From UM-FILTER-47-13 sp964445195 (GTDB taxonomy: Bacteria > Pseudomonadota > Alphaproteobacteria > Micavibrionales > Micavibrionaceae), in assembly GCA_964445195.1 (NCBI GenBank), contig CAYUKA010000001.1, forward strand, positions 1 to 64,000: a stretch of 64,000 bases of DNA, written 5' to 3'. Positions within the stretch are counted from its first letter, which is position 1. Every line of letters starts with the position of its first letter. Of this stretch, positions 1-8,285 are shown piece by piece. A program made the translations under genes and the position numbers. The notes beneath the pieces were generated by a model. It saw nothing but the letters and a program-made list of their open reading frames with translations, ran no database searches and was not told the origin of the DNA.

Positions 1-17
1 GGCTGCGCTACGCCCCG
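1..17 (-). tRNA. tRNA-Pro, 5' end only (cut by window start)
   Basis: Read on the minus strand, the first bases are CGGGGCGTAGCGCAGCC, which match the acceptor stem and start of the D arm of alphaproteobacterial tRNA-Pro, including the unusual C at position 1. The rest lies outside the window, so the anticodon cannot be read. A tRNA-Pro downstream of the ihfA-MerR pair is a common alphaproteobacterial arrangement, which supports the call. Confidence 0.75.
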
Positions 18-89
18 ACTGTGGAAGTATGTATCGTATTTTACGGCGCGGCGCAAATAATAATGCGCCGGCCTGAAGCGATTAAAGCC

Positions 90-626
90 CTATGAATCTT
101 CGCCTTTCAGCATATCACGCAGCTCTTTCAGGTCACCGAGCATGGCATTCAGAATGGAACGCTGCTTCTCACTCAGCCCTTTGGTTTCAGCAGAGGACGG
201 CTGCGGTTTTGACTCATTGGCAATTGTAACAGGCTCCTGCACCCGTGCCTGCTCTTCCGCGAGGATTTGCTGTTTGCCCTGCCCTTTCAACAACTTCTGT
301 ACACCTTTGATCGTATAACCTTCAGTGTATAAAAGGTGGTGAATTTTTTTCAGCAGCGCGACATCTTCGGGCCGGTAATACCGGCGTCCTCCGCCACGTT
401 TCAGCGGCTTAACCTGCGAGAACTTGGTTTCCCAGAAACGCAGCACGTGCTGCTGTACGTCAAGTTCGTCAGCCACTTCACTGATCGTACGAAATGCCGT
501 TGGCGACTTGCGCGAACGCTGTGGGGGCTGCTGGGATTTCGGGGCTTCCGTTTCCGGCTTGTCCTCAATCGTCGCTGAATCTGTATCAGCGGCATCTTGC
601 GGATTGTATTGCTGTGTCGTTGTCAT
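90..626 (-). CDS. MerR-family transcriptional regulator
   Basis: This 178-residue protein has a low-complexity acidic and proline-rich N-terminus (about residues 1-42). A MerR winged helix-turn-helix follows at about residues 45-115; it contains the ISEVADELDV helix, the LRFWE turn and the GGGRRYYRPEDV wing. No conserved effector domain follows, only a short helical tail. It lies 67 bp downstream of ihfA on the same strand, the usual place for this small MerR gene in alphaproteobacteria, and may be co-transcribed with ihfA. The family binds DNA as a dimer at promoters with long spacers. The target and inducer are unknown. Confidence 0.88.
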   Translation of the reverse strand: MTTTQQYNPQDAADTDSATIEDKPETEAPKSQQPPQRSRKSPTAFRTISEVADELDVQQHVLRFWETKFSQVKPLKRGGGRRYYRPEDVALLKKIHHLLYTEGYTIKGVQKLLKGQGKQQILAEEQARVQEPVTIANESKPQPSSAETKGLSEKQRSILNAMLGDLKELRDMLKGEDS

Positions 627-693
627 GCTTTCTCGTCCATTCCCTTGCAGGAGGCTCCCTGTTTCTTACTCTTTTTTATTTTTTATTAGTACG

Positions 694-990
694 TTACTCT
701 TTATTATTGATGCGGTCTTTCAAGACATGAGAGGCCCGGAACACCAGCACTTTACGCGGCAGGATCGGCACTTCAACACCGGTTTTCGGGTTCCGCCCGA
801 TCCGCTCACCCTTCTGGCGCACTGAAAAACTACCGAATGATGAAATCTTGACGTTCTCACCCCGTACGAGCGCATCCATCATTTCATCCAGCACGGCCTC
901 TACCAGGTCGGCTGATTCGTTACGGGATAATCCCACCTCTTCATAAACCGCTTCGGCCAGATCGGCCCGCGTAATGGTCTGGTCACTCAT
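694..990 (-). CDS. ihfA: integration host factor subunit alpha
   Basis: This is a 98-residue HU/IHF-family protein. The minor-groove arm signature GRNPKTG is at residues 65-71, with the proline expected at the tip of the beta arm following. The sequence KISSFGSFSVR is typical of IHF rather than HU. IHF alpha pairs with IHF beta, not encoded here, to bend DNA sharply in replication, recombination and promoter architecture. An AGAGGTG ribosome-binding site lies 6-7 bases before the ATG. A near-consensus promoter lies at 1020-1048, so the gene is probably transcribed independently of fabH. Length and motif are normal for the family. Confidence 0.95.
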   Translation of the reverse strand: MSDQTITRADLAEAVYEEVGLSRNESADLVEAVLDEMMDALVRGENVKISSFGSFSVRQKGERIGRNPKTGVEVPILPRKVLVFRASHVLKDRINNKE

Positions 991-1019
991 TGGTCACCTC
1001 TTTGCTTGTGGATGTTAAA

Positions 1020-1048
1020 ACAGTACCCTCCTGTATGACATTCGTCAA
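1020..1048 (-). promoter_or_regulatory. predicted sigma-70 type promoter of ihfA
   Basis: On the minus strand there is a -35 box TTGACG (1043-1048) and a -10 box TACTGT (1020-1025) separated by exactly 17 bases. The -10 box is 30 bases upstream of the ihfA start codon. Match and spacing are good by eye. No expression evidence is available. Confidence 0.5.
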
Positions 1049-1136
1049 CTTTGAAGGCAAAAAAACTGATTCAATTCAAAGAGTAACAGGATTTTCTTAA
1101 ATTTACGTATGTTTCCTGCAATCGTGTGACGGGCAC

Positions 1137-2126
1137 TCAGTAACGCACCAGCGCCGCCCCCCAGGTCAGGCCGGCCCCCAGCGCCTCGATCAGCATCAAA
1201 TCGCCTTTTTTGATCCGCCCGCCTTTTACGGCCGTGGCCAGCGCCAGCGGAATTGAGGCGGCAGAGGTGTTGCCGTGCTGATCCACAGTGACCACCACTT
1301 TATCCATGCTCATATCCAGCTTTTTCGCTGTAGCCTCGATAATGCGGATATTGGCCTGGTGCGGGACCAGCCAGTCGATATCCGCCGCCGCAAGACCATT
1401 ATGATCCAGCGCTTCGTTCACGATATCGGCCATACAGGCGACGGCGTGACGAAAGACCTCACGCCCCTGCATCCGGATATGACCGCTGGTGCCTGTGGTC
1501 GCCGGACCGCCATTCACATATAAAATGTCTTTGTACGCCCCATCCGCGTGCAGATGCGTCGACAAAATACCACGGTCACTCACGGTGCCGCTGCCACTCT
1601 CATCCACCTCCAGCACCACCGCCCCGGCACCGTCGCCGAATAGCACGCAGGTCGTACGGTCAGTCCAGTCAATAATTGATGAAAACTTTTCAGCCCCGAT
1701 CAGTAACAGGCGCTTCGCCTTGCCGCTGGTAATGAACATATCAGCGACGCTCAGCCCATAGACGAAGCCGGAACAAACCGCCTGTAAGTCAAATGCCAGA
1801 CCACCTTGTCCCAGGCCCAGCGCACGCTGTACATCAACAGCCACTGACGGGAACGTATGGTCCGGTGTTGAGGTACAGACAATGACCGCATCAATATCGC
1901 TGCCCTCCAAACCGGCACTCTCCAGCGCCTGCCGCGCAGCAGCGGTCGCCATCGTCGCGGTGGTTTCATCATCGCCGGCAATATGGCGCTGGCGAATGCC
2001 GCTGCGCTGGACGATCCATTCATCGCTGGTCTCAACGATGCTTTCCAGGTCATTGTTTGTCATGATTTTTTGCGGCAGATACGCCCCGCAGCCCGCGATC
2101 ACCGCGCGCCTGTTCAGATCACTCAT
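1137..2126 (-). CDS. fabH: beta-ketoacyl-ACP synthase III
   Basis: FabH condenses acetyl-CoA with malonyl-ACP to start each round of type II fatty-acid synthesis in the cytoplasm. The 329-residue protein carries the full Cys-His-Asn triad: Cys118 in QAVCSGF, His256 in PHQANIR and Asn286 in GNTSAAS. The PHQAN motif separates FabH from the elongating KAS enzymes. Length is normal. The ATG overlaps the end of plsX by four bases (ATGA), so the two genes are translationally coupled. The gap to ihfA holds an ihfA promoter, so fabH probably ends the plsX-fabH transcript. Confidence 0.97.
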   Translation of the reverse strand: MSDLNRRAVIAGCGAYLPQKIMTNNDLESIVETSDEWIVQRSGIRQRHIAGDDETTATMATAAARQALESAGLEGSDIDAVIVCTSTPDHTFPSVAVDVQRALGLGQGGLAFDLQAVCSGFVYGLSVADMFITSGKAKRLLLIGAEKFSSIIDWTDRTTCVLFGDGAGAVVLEVDESGSGTVSDRGILSTHLHADGAYKDILYVNGGPATTGTSGHIRMQGREVFRHAVACMADIVNEALDHNGLAAADIDWLVPHQANIRIIEATAKKLDMSMDKVVVTVDQHGNTSAASIPLALATAVKGGRIKKGDLMLIEALGAGLTWGAALVRY

Positions 2127-3190
2127 GAAGCGCTCTCCGCCTGCAGCGCCGTGCCGGAAATAAACGACTCCTGGCCCATGAGCTGCTCGATCTCGTAGGC
2201 CACACGCTTGTTATACCCTTGTTCAACCAGCGTCGCCGCCAGGATGATCGCCCGGGAGAAACCGTACGCATCCATGCCGCCGTGGCTTTTGACACAAATC
2301 CCGTCCAGCCCCAGGAACATGCCGCCATTATAAAAGCGTGGATCGACCCGTTTTTTCAGGCGTTTGAGCGCTGCGGAAGCCAGCAGGCCGCCGGCGCGCG
2401 CGATAAAGGACGACATAAACGCCTCGCGCAAAAAATGACCGGTCATATCGCCGACCCCTTCCGCGACTTTCAGCGCGATATTGCCGGTAAAACCGTCCGT
2501 CACGACAACATCAACAACGCCTTCCGGTATATCGTCGCCTTCGATAAAGCCGAGGAACCGGCCCGGAAAATCGACATTAGAGAGGATCGTCGCCGCCAGC
2601 CGGACCTGCTCCGGCCCCTTGCTGTCCTCGGACCCCACATTCAGGATCGCGACTTTCGGGTTGTCGATCCCTTTCACCACCCGTACATAAACCGCACCCA
2701 ACACCGCAAACTGGGCCAATACCTCCGCATCACAGGTCAGGTTCGCGCCGAGGTCGAGCATCATCGTGTCACCCTTGCGGGTCGGAAACACGCTGGCAAT
2801 TGCCGGACGGTGGATACCGGGCAGACATTTAAACACCATTTTGGCCGTTGCCATCAATGCGCCGGTATTTCCTGCCGAGACAATTCCGCCCGCTTCGCCG
2901 TTTTTGACCGAGTCAATGGCCAGCCGCATGCTGGAATCGCGTCCGCTGCGCAGCGCCGTAGACGGCTTCTCGTCATTGGCGATCATTTTATCGGTATGCC
3001 GGATTTGCACGACATCCTGTAAAGCGCGGTCATGTTTCAGATATTTGTGAATGCGGGCTTCATCACCGAACAGCAGGAAGCGCACCCCCGCGCTTAGCTC
3101 CTTCAGGGCCATGCCGGCCGCGGCCACGACAACCTCCGGACCGAAATCACCGCCCATAGCGTCCAGTGCAATGGTTTGATTATAGGACAT
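2123..3190 (-). CDS. plsX: phosphate acyltransferase PlsX
   Basis: PlsX converts acyl-ACP to acyl-phosphate, the donor for PlsY in phospholipid synthesis, and acts at the membrane surface. The 355-residue product starts with ALDAMGGDFGP, the hallmark PlsX N-terminus. Further conserved blocks include SAGNTGALMA, DLGANLTCD, NVGSEDSKG and VVTDGFTGNIALK. It sits in the classic rpmF-plsX-fabH order and overlaps fabH by four bases. A GC-rich hairpin (GCCCGC at 3225-3230, GCGGGC at 3244-3249) lies between rpmF and plsX and could attenuate transcription or protect mRNA ends. Confidence 0.97.
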   Translation of the reverse strand: MSYNQTIALDAMGGDFGPEVVVAAAGMALKELSAGVRFLLFGDEARIHKYLKHDRALQDVVQIRHTDKMIANDEKPSTALRSGRDSSMRLAIDSVKNGEAGGIVSAGNTGALMATAKMVFKCLPGIHRPAIASVFPTRKGDTMMLDLGANLTCDAEVLAQFAVLGAVYVRVVKGIDNPKVAILNVGSEDSKGPEQVRLAATILSNVDFPGRFLGFIEGDDIPEGVVDVVVTDGFTGNIALKVAEGVGDMTGHFLREAFMSSFIARAGGLLASAALKRLKKRVDPRFYNGGMFLGLDGICVKSHGGMDAYGFSRAIILAATLVEQGYNKRVAYEIEQLMGQESFISGTALQAESAS

Positions 3191-3280
3191 GTGAAAATGT
3201 GGCGCCGCTGTTTAAAATCAGGAAGCCCGCATCGCATAGCGTCGCGGGCCATTCAAAAGTTGCAGCACTGCCGAAAAATG

Positions 3281-3460
3281 TCAATCGCGTTCTTCAATGA
3301 CCTGACGGCCTTTATACATGCCGGTCGACAGATCAATATGATGACGGCGCACAGGCTCGCCCGTATTCTGGTCTTCAACCCAGTTTACGGTTTTCAGTGC
3401 ATGATGTGCGCGGCGCTGGTCGCGGCGAGCTTTGGATACTTTTCTCTTGGGAACAGCCAT
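3281..3460 (-). CDS. rpmF: 50S ribosomal protein L32
   Basis: A 59-codon minus-strand frame starts MAVPKRKVSKARRDQRRAHH and continues with WVEDQNTGEP and HHIDLSTGMYKGR, which is ribosomal protein L32 in its alphaproteobacterial form. It lacks the zinc-binding cysteines, so it is the Zn-independent type. The ribosome-binding site is AGAGGAT just upstream. L32 contributes to the 50S subunit near the peptidyl-transferase exit region. The DUF177-rpmF-plsX order is widely conserved and is thought to couple ribosome and lipid synthesis. Confidence 0.96.
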   Translation of the reverse strand: MAVPKRKVSKARRDQRRAHHALKTVNWVEDQNTGEPVRRHHIDLSTGMYKGRQVIEERD

Positions 3461-3525
3461 CGCTTTATCCTCTTCTCTTCAAGAACGGTTTTAATAACGG
3501 AATCTCCCGCCCATATCAAGAAAAA

Positions 3526-4152
3526 TCATGGCTTTTCCTGTTTTTGACGGTTTTTCCAGTCTTTCAGGGCCGCAAACGGGTTTTGCCGCGGCGGCGAGAC
3601 CGGCTTCACAGCCCCGTCTTCACCATGTTCAAAGACCACGCCCTCCTTGTGCGGGTAAGGGTCAAGCGACAGTGCCAGATGTTGTACGACCAGCTCACCA
3701 AGATCAATCTGCCCGTCAATGACCGGTTCCGGGTCTTCGCGCTCATCCAGCATTTCAACTTCGGCGTTTGCGTTTGCGTTTGCATTACGCACCTGCTTGT
3801 CACGCCGCGCCCGGCCGATCGGCACAACACCCCCTGTTTCAGCGAACCACCCTTCAACTGTGCCATCAAGCACCTGTGCTACAGGCTCCAAAGTAACAAC
3901 GCATTTCTGGGTCACATGCGCCGTAAATGCTCCACTTACATGGATCATCATTTTACCGGACAGGCGTTTCAGAACCAGATTCGCCTCCAGCGCCTGTACG
4001 GTTTCAACACCCAGGCGGCGGGCAATATCCTTACGTTCCTGCGGCGAAGCTGAAATCTTCGTCCGCACCGGCGTCGCGCCGATATCGTCCGCCTCTATCC
4101 TATGCGACCATTCCGGCCGGATTGTCTGTATCGTGTCTGTCTCTTCCATCAT
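3526..4152 (-). CDS. DUF177 (YceD-family) protein
   Basis: This is a DUF177/YceD family member of about 208 residues. The family signatures visible are CVVTLEPVAQVLDGTVEGWF in the middle and DGQIDLGELVVQHLALSLDPYPH later. The C-terminus ends in FAALKDWK-type sequence, as in related proteins. In other bacteria YceD is linked to 23S rRNA accumulation, consistent with its place just before rpmF. Several starts are possible. The ATG at 4152 was chosen because GAAGGG lies 7 bases upstream; ATGs at 4158 and 4149 are alternatives. Any of these starts overlaps the end of the preceding chaperone gene by about 50 bp. Confidence 0.88.
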   Translation of the reverse strand: MMEETDTIQTIRPEWSHRIEADDIGATPVRTKISASPQERKDIARRLGVETVQALEANLVLKRLSGKMMIHVSGAFTAHVTQKCVVTLEPVAQVLDGTVEGWFAETGGVVPIGRARRDKQVRNANANANAEVEMLDEREDPEPVIDGQIDLGELVVQHLALSLDPYPHKEGVVFEHGEDGAVKPVSPPRQNPFAALKDWKNRQKQEKP

Positions 4153-4696
4153 GCTCATACCCTTCGAAGTCAACCTTACCGGCCGCCAGTGTTGCCAGAT
4201 CCTGCGCGGCCAGATGAGCAGTCATACCCCGCATATAACATGCCATCGCCGATAATATCTCGGCCGACGGCTTATGCTCCGCGCTGCCATAAAGGTTTTT
4301 CAACAGTGCCTGCACCAGCGTCTTTTCATCATCCACCGCCAGCGCATCCCTGTAAGTCGTGGCACGGCCGTGAAACCCGGTCATCATCCGTTTCACATGG
4401 CGCGGCAGGCTCAAATCGCCAATACCGATCTCCCGCAAAATCTGGTCCATATCGCGGAACATCCGGTCGAACAGCGCCTGCGAGAGCACCTGCCCCTCTC
4501 GCCCGCCCTCAAGCAGACGATCCATAACCAAAAAGCCATGCAGACACAATAAATCAAAACGGCCATCCAGCGTGTCCGGCACACCATAATATGTATAAAA
4601 ATCCGGCTGGCGCGTACAGGCCATAATCGCTTGATAAAGCTTATCGGCCGCTTTTGCTTTACGATTTTGCCGTTTCAGCAGTGCAAACATGTTCAC
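4100..4696 (-). CDS. ubiquinol-cytochrome c chaperone family protein (CBP3-like)
   Basis: The 198-residue protein matches the CBP3/ubiquinol-cytochrome c chaperone family. Visible family features are YTYYGVPDTLDGRFDLLCLH near residue 36, followed by the MDQILREIGIGDLSLPRHVK block and a helix-rich C-terminal half. In mitochondria CBP3 helps cytochrome b synthesis and bc1 assembly; a bacterial role in bc1 biogenesis is an inference. It is divergent from bamE and heads the DUF177-rpmF-plsX-fabH transcript. The last 17 codons overlap DUF177 in another frame. Confidence 0.88.
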   Translation of the reverse strand: MNMFALLKRQNRKAKAADKLYQAIMACTRQPDFYTYYGVPDTLDGRFDLLCLHGFLVMDRLLEGGREGQVLSQALFDRMFRDMDQILREIGIGDLSLPRHVKRMMTGFHGRATTYRDALAVDDEKTLVQALLKNLYGSAEHKPSAEILSAMACYMRGMTAHLAAQDLATLAAGKVDFEGYEHDGRDRHDTDNPAGMVA

Positions 4697-4723
4697 AGTC
4701 TCCTGCCAAGCCTTGTTCCTTTA

Positions 4724-4752
4724 TTGATATACGCCCATATTAGCGCTATACA
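4724..4752 (+). promoter_or_regulatory. predicted bamE promoter, overlapping a divergent one
   Basis: On the plus strand TTGATA (4724-4729) and TATACA (4747-4752) are separated by 17 bases and lie about 40 bases before the bamE start. On the minus strand TTGTAT (4753-4748) and TATATC (4731-4726) are 16 bases apart and would serve the chaperone gene. The two promoters are nearly superimposed back to back, so polymerase binding in one direction should exclude the other. Prediction by eye only. Confidence 0.5.
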
Positions 4753-4791
4753 AGCGTTCTTGAGGATATAACATTGTTTGCGGAGAAAAGC

Positions 4792-5235
4792 ATGAAAAAC
4801 CTGCGCCTGCTCTCCTGTGCCGCTTTATCGGCACTGATTATCAGCGGCTGTACGCCAACTAACACGGTACGCGGCAATATCGTTGAAGATTACCGTCTCG
4901 CCGAAGTCCAGCCCGGCGTCGATACCCGCACCGATGTCCTGCGTAAACTCGGCTCGCCAACCACCAGGGCCACGTTTGATGACAATATCTGGTACTATAT
5001 CGGCCAGGAAACGGAAAAGCGCGGCATTCTCGATCCCGAAGTTGTCGAAGAGCGCGTGATCGTCGCCTTCTTTAGCGAAGACGGTATCTTGCAGGAAATC
5101 AAAGATATCGACAATGAACGGCTGGATATCCCTTACGCCCGCCGTGAAACCCCGACCAGCGGCAACGAGATTACAGTCCTGCAACAGTTCCTCGGCAATC
5201 TCGGCCGCTTCAACACCGAAGAACCGCCGCAGTAA
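4792..5235 (+). CDS. bamE: outer membrane protein assembly factor BamE (SmpA/OmlA)
   Basis: A 147-residue outer-membrane lipoprotein. The signal peptide MKNLRLLSCAALSALIISGC ends in a lipobox with Cys20 as the lipidated residue. The SmpA/OmlA fold follows, with the family-typical VQPGVDTRTDVLRKLGSPT and IWYYIGQETEKRG. BamE supports insertion of beta-barrel proteins by BamA. The ATG at 4792 has GGAG six to seven bases upstream. A frame extension to a TTG at 4774 would spoil the signal peptide and was rejected. The gene ends before a strong bidirectional terminator. Confidence 0.94.
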   Translation: MKNLRLLSCAALSALIISGCTPTNTVRGNIVEDYRLAEVQPGVDTRTDVLRKLGSPTTRATFDDNIWYYIGQETEKRGILDPEVVEERVIVAFFSEDGILQEIKDIDNERLDIPYARRETPTSGNEITVLQQFLGNLGRFNTEEPPQ

Positions 5236-5258
5236 AACTGTTACAAAAATACGCAATA

Positions 5259-5289
5259 AAAAAACCCGCCGGTTCAGGGCGGGTTTTTT
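5259..5289. terminator. bidirectional rho-independent terminator
   Basis: A stem of CCCGCC and GGCGGG is flanked by six A bases on the left (5259-5264) and six T bases on the right (5284-5289). It therefore works as a terminator for bamE on the plus strand and for hppA on the minus strand, which converge here. Confidence 0.9.
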
Positions 5290-5312
5290 GCATGTCTTTG
5301 ACGGGTCAGGCG

Positions 5313-7415
5313 TTACCCGGTCACAAACTTTGCCACGATGGCCACCAACAGGATCGCGACAATATTCGTGATCTTGATCAGCGGGTTCACGGCAGGGCCG
5401 GCAGTGTCCTTGTACGGGTCACCAACCGTGTCACCGGTCACAGCGGCTTTGTGGGCTTCGGAGCCTTTACCGCCGTGATTGCCGTCTTCAATCAGCTTCT
5501 TGGCATTGTCCCAGCAGCCGCCGCCAGAGGTCATTGAGATCGCAACGAACAGGCCGGTCACAATCGTACCGAGCAGCATTGCGCCCAACGCCTGGAACGC
5601 CGGTACCATTGAACCGCTAACGAGCCAGACTGCCCCGAATAACAGGACCGGCACGACGATCGGCAACAGCGATGGCGCAACCATTTCCTTGATCGCCGAA
5701 CGGGTCAAAAGGTCGACAGCGCGGCTGTATTCCGGCTTGGCCTTACCTTCCATGATGCCGGGGATCTCCTTGAACTGGCGGCGCACCTCAACCACGACGC
5801 TGGCCGCCGCGCGGCCCACAGCCGTCATCGACCAGGCGCCGAACAGGTAAGGCAGCATACCACCAACAAACAGGCCGATCACCACATACGGGTCCTGTAA
5901 CGGGAAGGTAATCCCCGCCAGCTCCGGCAGGTAGTGCTTGATCTCTTCCGTGTAGGCCGCAAACAGCACCAGCGCCGCCAGACCGGCCGAACCGATGGCA
6001 TAGCCCTTGGTGACGGCCTTGGTCGTATTGCCAACCGCGTCAAGCGCATCGGTGGTTTCCCTTACCTTTTTCGGCAAGTCGGCCATTTCCGCGATACCGC
6101 CGGCATTGTCCGTTACCGGGCCATATGCATCAAGCGCCACCACCATGCCGGCCAGCGACAGCATCGTCGTCGCCGAAATCGCAATACCGTAAAGCCCGGC
6201 CTGCGAATAGGCGATGAAGATACCGACACAGATCACGATCACCGGCAGGGCCGTTGCCTCAAGCGAAATCGCCAGCCCCTGGATCACATTGGTCCCATGA
6301 CCCGTTTCTGATGCCTTCGCAACTTCTTTTACCGGCCGGTAGTTTGTGCCGGTGTAATACTCGGTGATCCAGATGATCAGACCGGTCACACCCAAGCCAA
6401 CCAGCACGCACCAGAACAGCTTCACAGAGTTAATGAAGCCGCCATCCGCGAGCGGGATCGGGCTGTAAACATTGAAGTTCGCCAGCATCATCGCAATCAT
6501 GATGCCCGCGAACAGCGCGCTGGCAATAAAGCCTTTGTAGAGCGCCCACATGATATTGGTGCTGCCTTTATCCAGCCGGACGAAGAACGTGCCGGCAATA
6601 GAGGCCAGGATACATAATGAACCGATCATCAGCGGCAACATCATCATCGGAATAATGATTTCCGGCGCGAACACGCTGGCGGCGATCAACATCGTCGCCA
6701 CAACAGTCACGGCATAGGTTTCGAACAGATCGGCCGCCATACCGGCACAGTCACCGACATTATCGCCGACGTTATCGGCAATCGTCGCCGGGTTGCGCGG
6801 ATCATCCTCAGGGATACCGGCTTCAACCTTGCCAACCATATCGCCGCCGACATCGGCGCCTTTGGTAAAGATGCCGCCGCCCAGACGGGCGAAAATTGAA
6901 ATCAGCGAAGCACCGAAGCCCAGGCCAATCAGGCCCTCAAGGTTAGCGCGGATATCAAGCCCGACATATTCAAGAAACATGTAATAGACACCGACACCGA
7001 GCAAACCAAGGCCAACCACCAGCATCCCGGTAATCGCACCGGATTTGAAGGAAACATCGAGCGCGCTTTCAAGACTTGTGCGCGCAGCCTGCGTCGTTCT
7101 GACATTCGCGCGAACCGACACGTTCATGCCAATATAACCGGCGACACCGGATAGCACGGCGCCAATCACGAACCCGCCGGCTACATGCCAGCCCAGCAAA
7201 ATGTGGAGCAGGAACGCCACGACCAGGCCTACGATGCCGATTGTCGTGTATTGGCGGTTAAGGTAAGCCATCGCGCCTTCCTGGATCGCCGCGGCGATGT
7301 CCTGCATTTTCTGGGTACCGGCATCATAACTCATGACCTTACGGGCAGCATACTGACCGTAAATCAGCGCCAGAACGCCGGAACATAAAATCATCAGATA
7401 GATTGCTTCAATCAT
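5313..7415 (-). CDS. hppA: membrane-bound K+-independent H+-translocating pyrophosphatase
   Basis: A 700-residue polytopic membrane protein that hydrolyses pyrophosphate and pumps protons. The pyrophosphate-binding segment is present (GGGIFTKGADVGGDMVGKVE, then DDPRN and DNVGDNVGDCAGM), as is the second acidic cluster near the C-terminus (GGGCWDNAKK, GDTVGDPYKDT). The GNTTKA motif carries Lys where K+-dependent enzymes have Ala, which marks the K+-independent class. Length is normal, with about 15-16 hydrophobic segments. AGGG sits just before the ATG. It is monocistronic and ends at the terminator at 5259-5289. It would recover energy from biosynthetic PPi. Confidence 0.96.
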   Translation of the reverse strand: MIEAIYLMILCSGVLALIYGQYAARKVMSYDAGTQKMQDIAAAIQEGAMAYLNRQYTTIGIVGLVVAFLLHILLGWHVAGGFVIGAVLSGVAGYIGMNVSVRANVRTTQAARTSLESALDVSFKSGAITGMLVVGLGLLGVGVYYMFLEYVGLDIRANLEGLIGLGFGASLISIFARLGGGIFTKGADVGGDMVGKVEAGIPEDDPRNPATIADNVGDNVGDCAGMAADLFETYAVTVVATMLIAASVFAPEIIIPMMMLPLMIGSLCILASIAGTFFVRLDKGSTNIMWALYKGFIASALFAGIMIAMMLANFNVYSPIPLADGGFINSVKLFWCVLVGLGVTGLIIWITEYYTGTNYRPVKEVAKASETGHGTNVIQGLAISLEATALPVIVICVGIFIAYSQAGLYGIAISATTMLSLAGMVVALDAYGPVTDNAGGIAEMADLPKKVRETTDALDAVGNTTKAVTKGYAIGSAGLAALVLFAAYTEEIKHYLPELAGITFPLQDPYVVIGLFVGGMLPYLFGAWSMTAVGRAAASVVVEVRRQFKEIPGIMEGKAKPEYSRAVDLLTRSAIKEMVAPSLLPIVVPVLLFGAVWLVSGSMVPAFQALGAMLLGTIVTGLFVAISMTSGGGCWDNAKKLIEDGNHGGKGSEAHKAAVTGDTVGDPYKDTAGPAVNPLIKITNIVAILLVAIVAKFVTG

Positions 7416-7595
7416 CTTTCCCTCGTTGTGATATCAAAACTTGTTTCATTGGCCTTATCTTGCAGGCATTGTTTTTGTTGGGAAACAAACTGTTCTCAAA
7501 CTTTATAGAGCGATAGACCATGCACAAATTCGGGAGCTAAGGCAAGAGGCTTCTTGTCCTTTTCTTCTCCTTTTCAGGGGTTTTTCCAATAATCA

Positions 7596-7622
7596 TAAAA
7601 AAGGCCCGGGGAAGCCGGGCCT
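7596..7622 (-). terminator. rho-independent terminator after the FliL-like gene
   Basis: Minus-strand reading gives AGGCCCGG, a five-base loop and CCGGGCCT, followed by a run of T bases (plus-strand A run 7596-7602). It lies 26 bases beyond the stop codon at 7648 and upstream of hppA. Confidence 0.85.
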
Positions 7623-7647
7623 GCGATCTAACGGCACGAAAGAGCTT

Positions 7648-8136
7648 TTAAAGAGGCCGCTGCTGGACAACCTGCAACAGGACATCTTCCACAACCTCGT
7701 CGCCGAGGACCTTGTGGCTAATCTGGTTCAGGCGCGCTTTGATCATGTTCACCTGCAATACACCACCCTGCAATGCCGCATGTTTGTTCAGTACGCCGTA
7801 AAGCTCCTGAATGTAGGCATCCTTGAGACGCGGCTCCAGCGTGCGAACCTTTTCGGCTTTGCTGCTGCTGTCAACCTCAAGAACGACAACCATGCTGACA
7901 ACCTGACTGACACCGCTATTGTCGACAATCGGCAATACCAGCGGCGCCAATTCTACAAATTCATGATTGCGGGATGCGGCCCGCGCCTTATCCGCTTTCT
8001 CGGCTTCAACAGCCTGCTGATGCGCTTCATCGTCACCGATCGAAGCCTGCGCCGGTTGTTCAAAATAGAAATAAGCCCCGGCAGCGCCGCCGCCGAGAAT
8101 GAGGATTGCCACAAGAGCCAGAAAAGCCGTTTTCAT
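7648..8136 (-). CDS. FliL-like flagellar basal body-associated protein
   Basis: This 162-residue protein has an N-terminal transmembrane anchor (about residues 4-25), a short charged linker, and a domain that resembles FliL. The domain has a phrase like FVELAPLVLPIVDNSG, then a strand series ending SMVVVLEVDS, and a C-terminal pattern of arginine plus helices (EPRLKDAYIQELYGVL). FliL binds the stator and supports torque in the flagellar motor. MotA and MotB are encoded 11 kb away in this window, but no basal-body genes adjoin it. The similarity is by pattern only; a generic single-pass periplasmic protein remains possible. Confidence 0.55.
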   Translation of the reverse strand: MKTAFLALVAILILGGGAAGAYFYFEQPAQASIGDDEAHQQAVEAEKADKARAASRNHEFVELAPLVLPIVDNSGVSQVVSMVVVLEVDSSSKAEKVRTLEPRLKDAYIQELYGVLNKHAALQGGVLQVNMIKARLNQISHKVLGDEVVEDVLLQVVQQRPL

Positions 8137-8285
8137 GAACCTGCTCAGACTAAAAAAATGAACCCATCTACATTATTATAATAACGCCGGAAATTTAATT
8201 AAGCGTTATCTTATGTAAGGATTTAGCTAAAGTTTTATGAATGTCGGCGAAGATAATGATTACAAAACAAATACTTAATATATAT

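Noticed and set aside
2219..3022. Long plus-strand frame of 267 codons
   Set aside because: It lies antisense to plsX, whose motifs and length are standard; the frame is a shadow with no recognisable sequence.
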